Shown here piece after piece: positions 63,961 to 64,000 of a stretch of DNA of 64,000 nt. A program made the position numbers and the translations under genes. The notes under the pieces were generated by a model. That model did not search any database. It saw only the letters and a program-made list of their open reading frames with translations, and was not told where the DNA came from. The first letter of the stretch is position 1, and the number at the start of each line of letters is the position of its first letter. Source of the DNA: an uncultured Burkholderiales bacterium (GTDB lineage: Bacteria > Pseudomonadota > Gammaproteobacteria > Burkholderiales > Burkholderiaceae_C); assembly GCA_903870145.1 (NCBI GenBank), contig CAIQBO010000035.1:99738-163737 (forward strand), in the 5' to 3' direction.

Positions 63961-64000
63961 TGGGAAAAGAGAAATTTGAACGGACCAAGCCCCACGTCAA
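63961..64000 (+). CDS. tuf: Elongation factor Tu, N-terminal fragment (cut by window end)
   Basis: ATG at 63961 follows GGAGAA and encodes M-G-K-E-K-F-E-R-T-K-P-H-V, almost identical to the universal EF-Tu start, with Gly in place of the usual Ala2. It is the fourth gene of the str operon, and the rest lies beyond the window. Confidence 0.93.

Overview
The window reads as a chromosomal piece of a betaproteobacterium, most likely a freshwater member of the Comamonadaceae (Limnohabitans/Rhodoferax-like). The evidence is the gene types and protein flavour: a P-II/AmtB pair behind a TorF-like porin end, GlcE/GlcF, LplT, alanine racemase, an Mg-type HemB, HemJ and the str operon (rpsL-rpsG-fusA-tuf). 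This is inference from protein character; no rRNA or tRNA gene was seen. There are no insertion sequences, integrases or CRISPR arrays.

Layout. (1) 1-2030: porin tail, glnK, amtB and a strong terminator. (2) About 2.1-41.4 kb: a large, dense, uncharacterised catabolic island of about 35 genes. It holds three kinds of uptake system: a TonB-dependent outer-membrane receptor, a complete TRAP transporter (DctPQM) and an MFS carrier. It also holds CoA-pathway enzymes: a PaaK-like ligase, two CoA-transferases of different families, acyl-CoA dehydrogenase, MaoC hydratase, a CitE-like lyase and a crotonase. Further members are amide or imide hydrolases (amidase, nitrilase-like, PuuE-like deacetylase), paired MmgE/PrpD proteins, oxidoreductases, several VOC or dimeric-barrel proteins, and secreted DUF1838 and CpcT/CpeT-like proteins. 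(3) 41.4-48.3 kb: glcEF, lplT, alr, a DMT transporter and a TauE/SafE permease. (4) 48.4-54.5 kb: a GMC oxidoreductase/mmsA/MaoC/SDR operon, a DsbA-like isomerase and a dienelactone hydrolase. (5) 54.5-64 kb: housekeeping genes (CorA, hemB, hemJ, VanZ, ferredoxin-like protein, hydrolase, PBP5-type carboxypeptidase, rpsL, rpsG, fusA, start of tuf).

The main result is that the island appears to be one regulon. A 12-bp palindrome, consensus TTGTCCGGACAA, occurs eight times within it. Every copy lies in a gap upstream of a transcription unit, and several sit directly on recognisable sigma-70 promoters (next to the -10, between -35 and -10, or over the -35). I found none in the housekeeping flanks that I read, though I could not run an exhaustive scan. 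The only regulator gene in the island encodes a GntR-type protein with a UTRA (HutC-like) effector domain. Its operon is itself preceded by one of these sites, so it is the obvious candidate repressor. The operators tie together the lyase/hydratase/dehydrogenase operon, the TRAP/flavoprotein operon, the regulator operon, a methyltransferase unit, the eight-gene amidase/ligase operon, a membrane protein, the crotonase/VOC pair and the TonB-receptor operon.

The substrate is not evident. The CitE + MaoC + CoA-transferase set resembles C5-dicarboxylate (itaconate/mesaconate-type) catabolism and may be the lower pathway. The upper pathway, with outer-membrane uptake, secreted proteins and amide/imide-type hydrolases, suggests a larger, possibly N-containing natural product. 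Three enzymes of the island (nitrilase-, alpha/beta-hydrolase- and crotonase-like) lack canonical catalytic residues, which argues for unusual chemistry.
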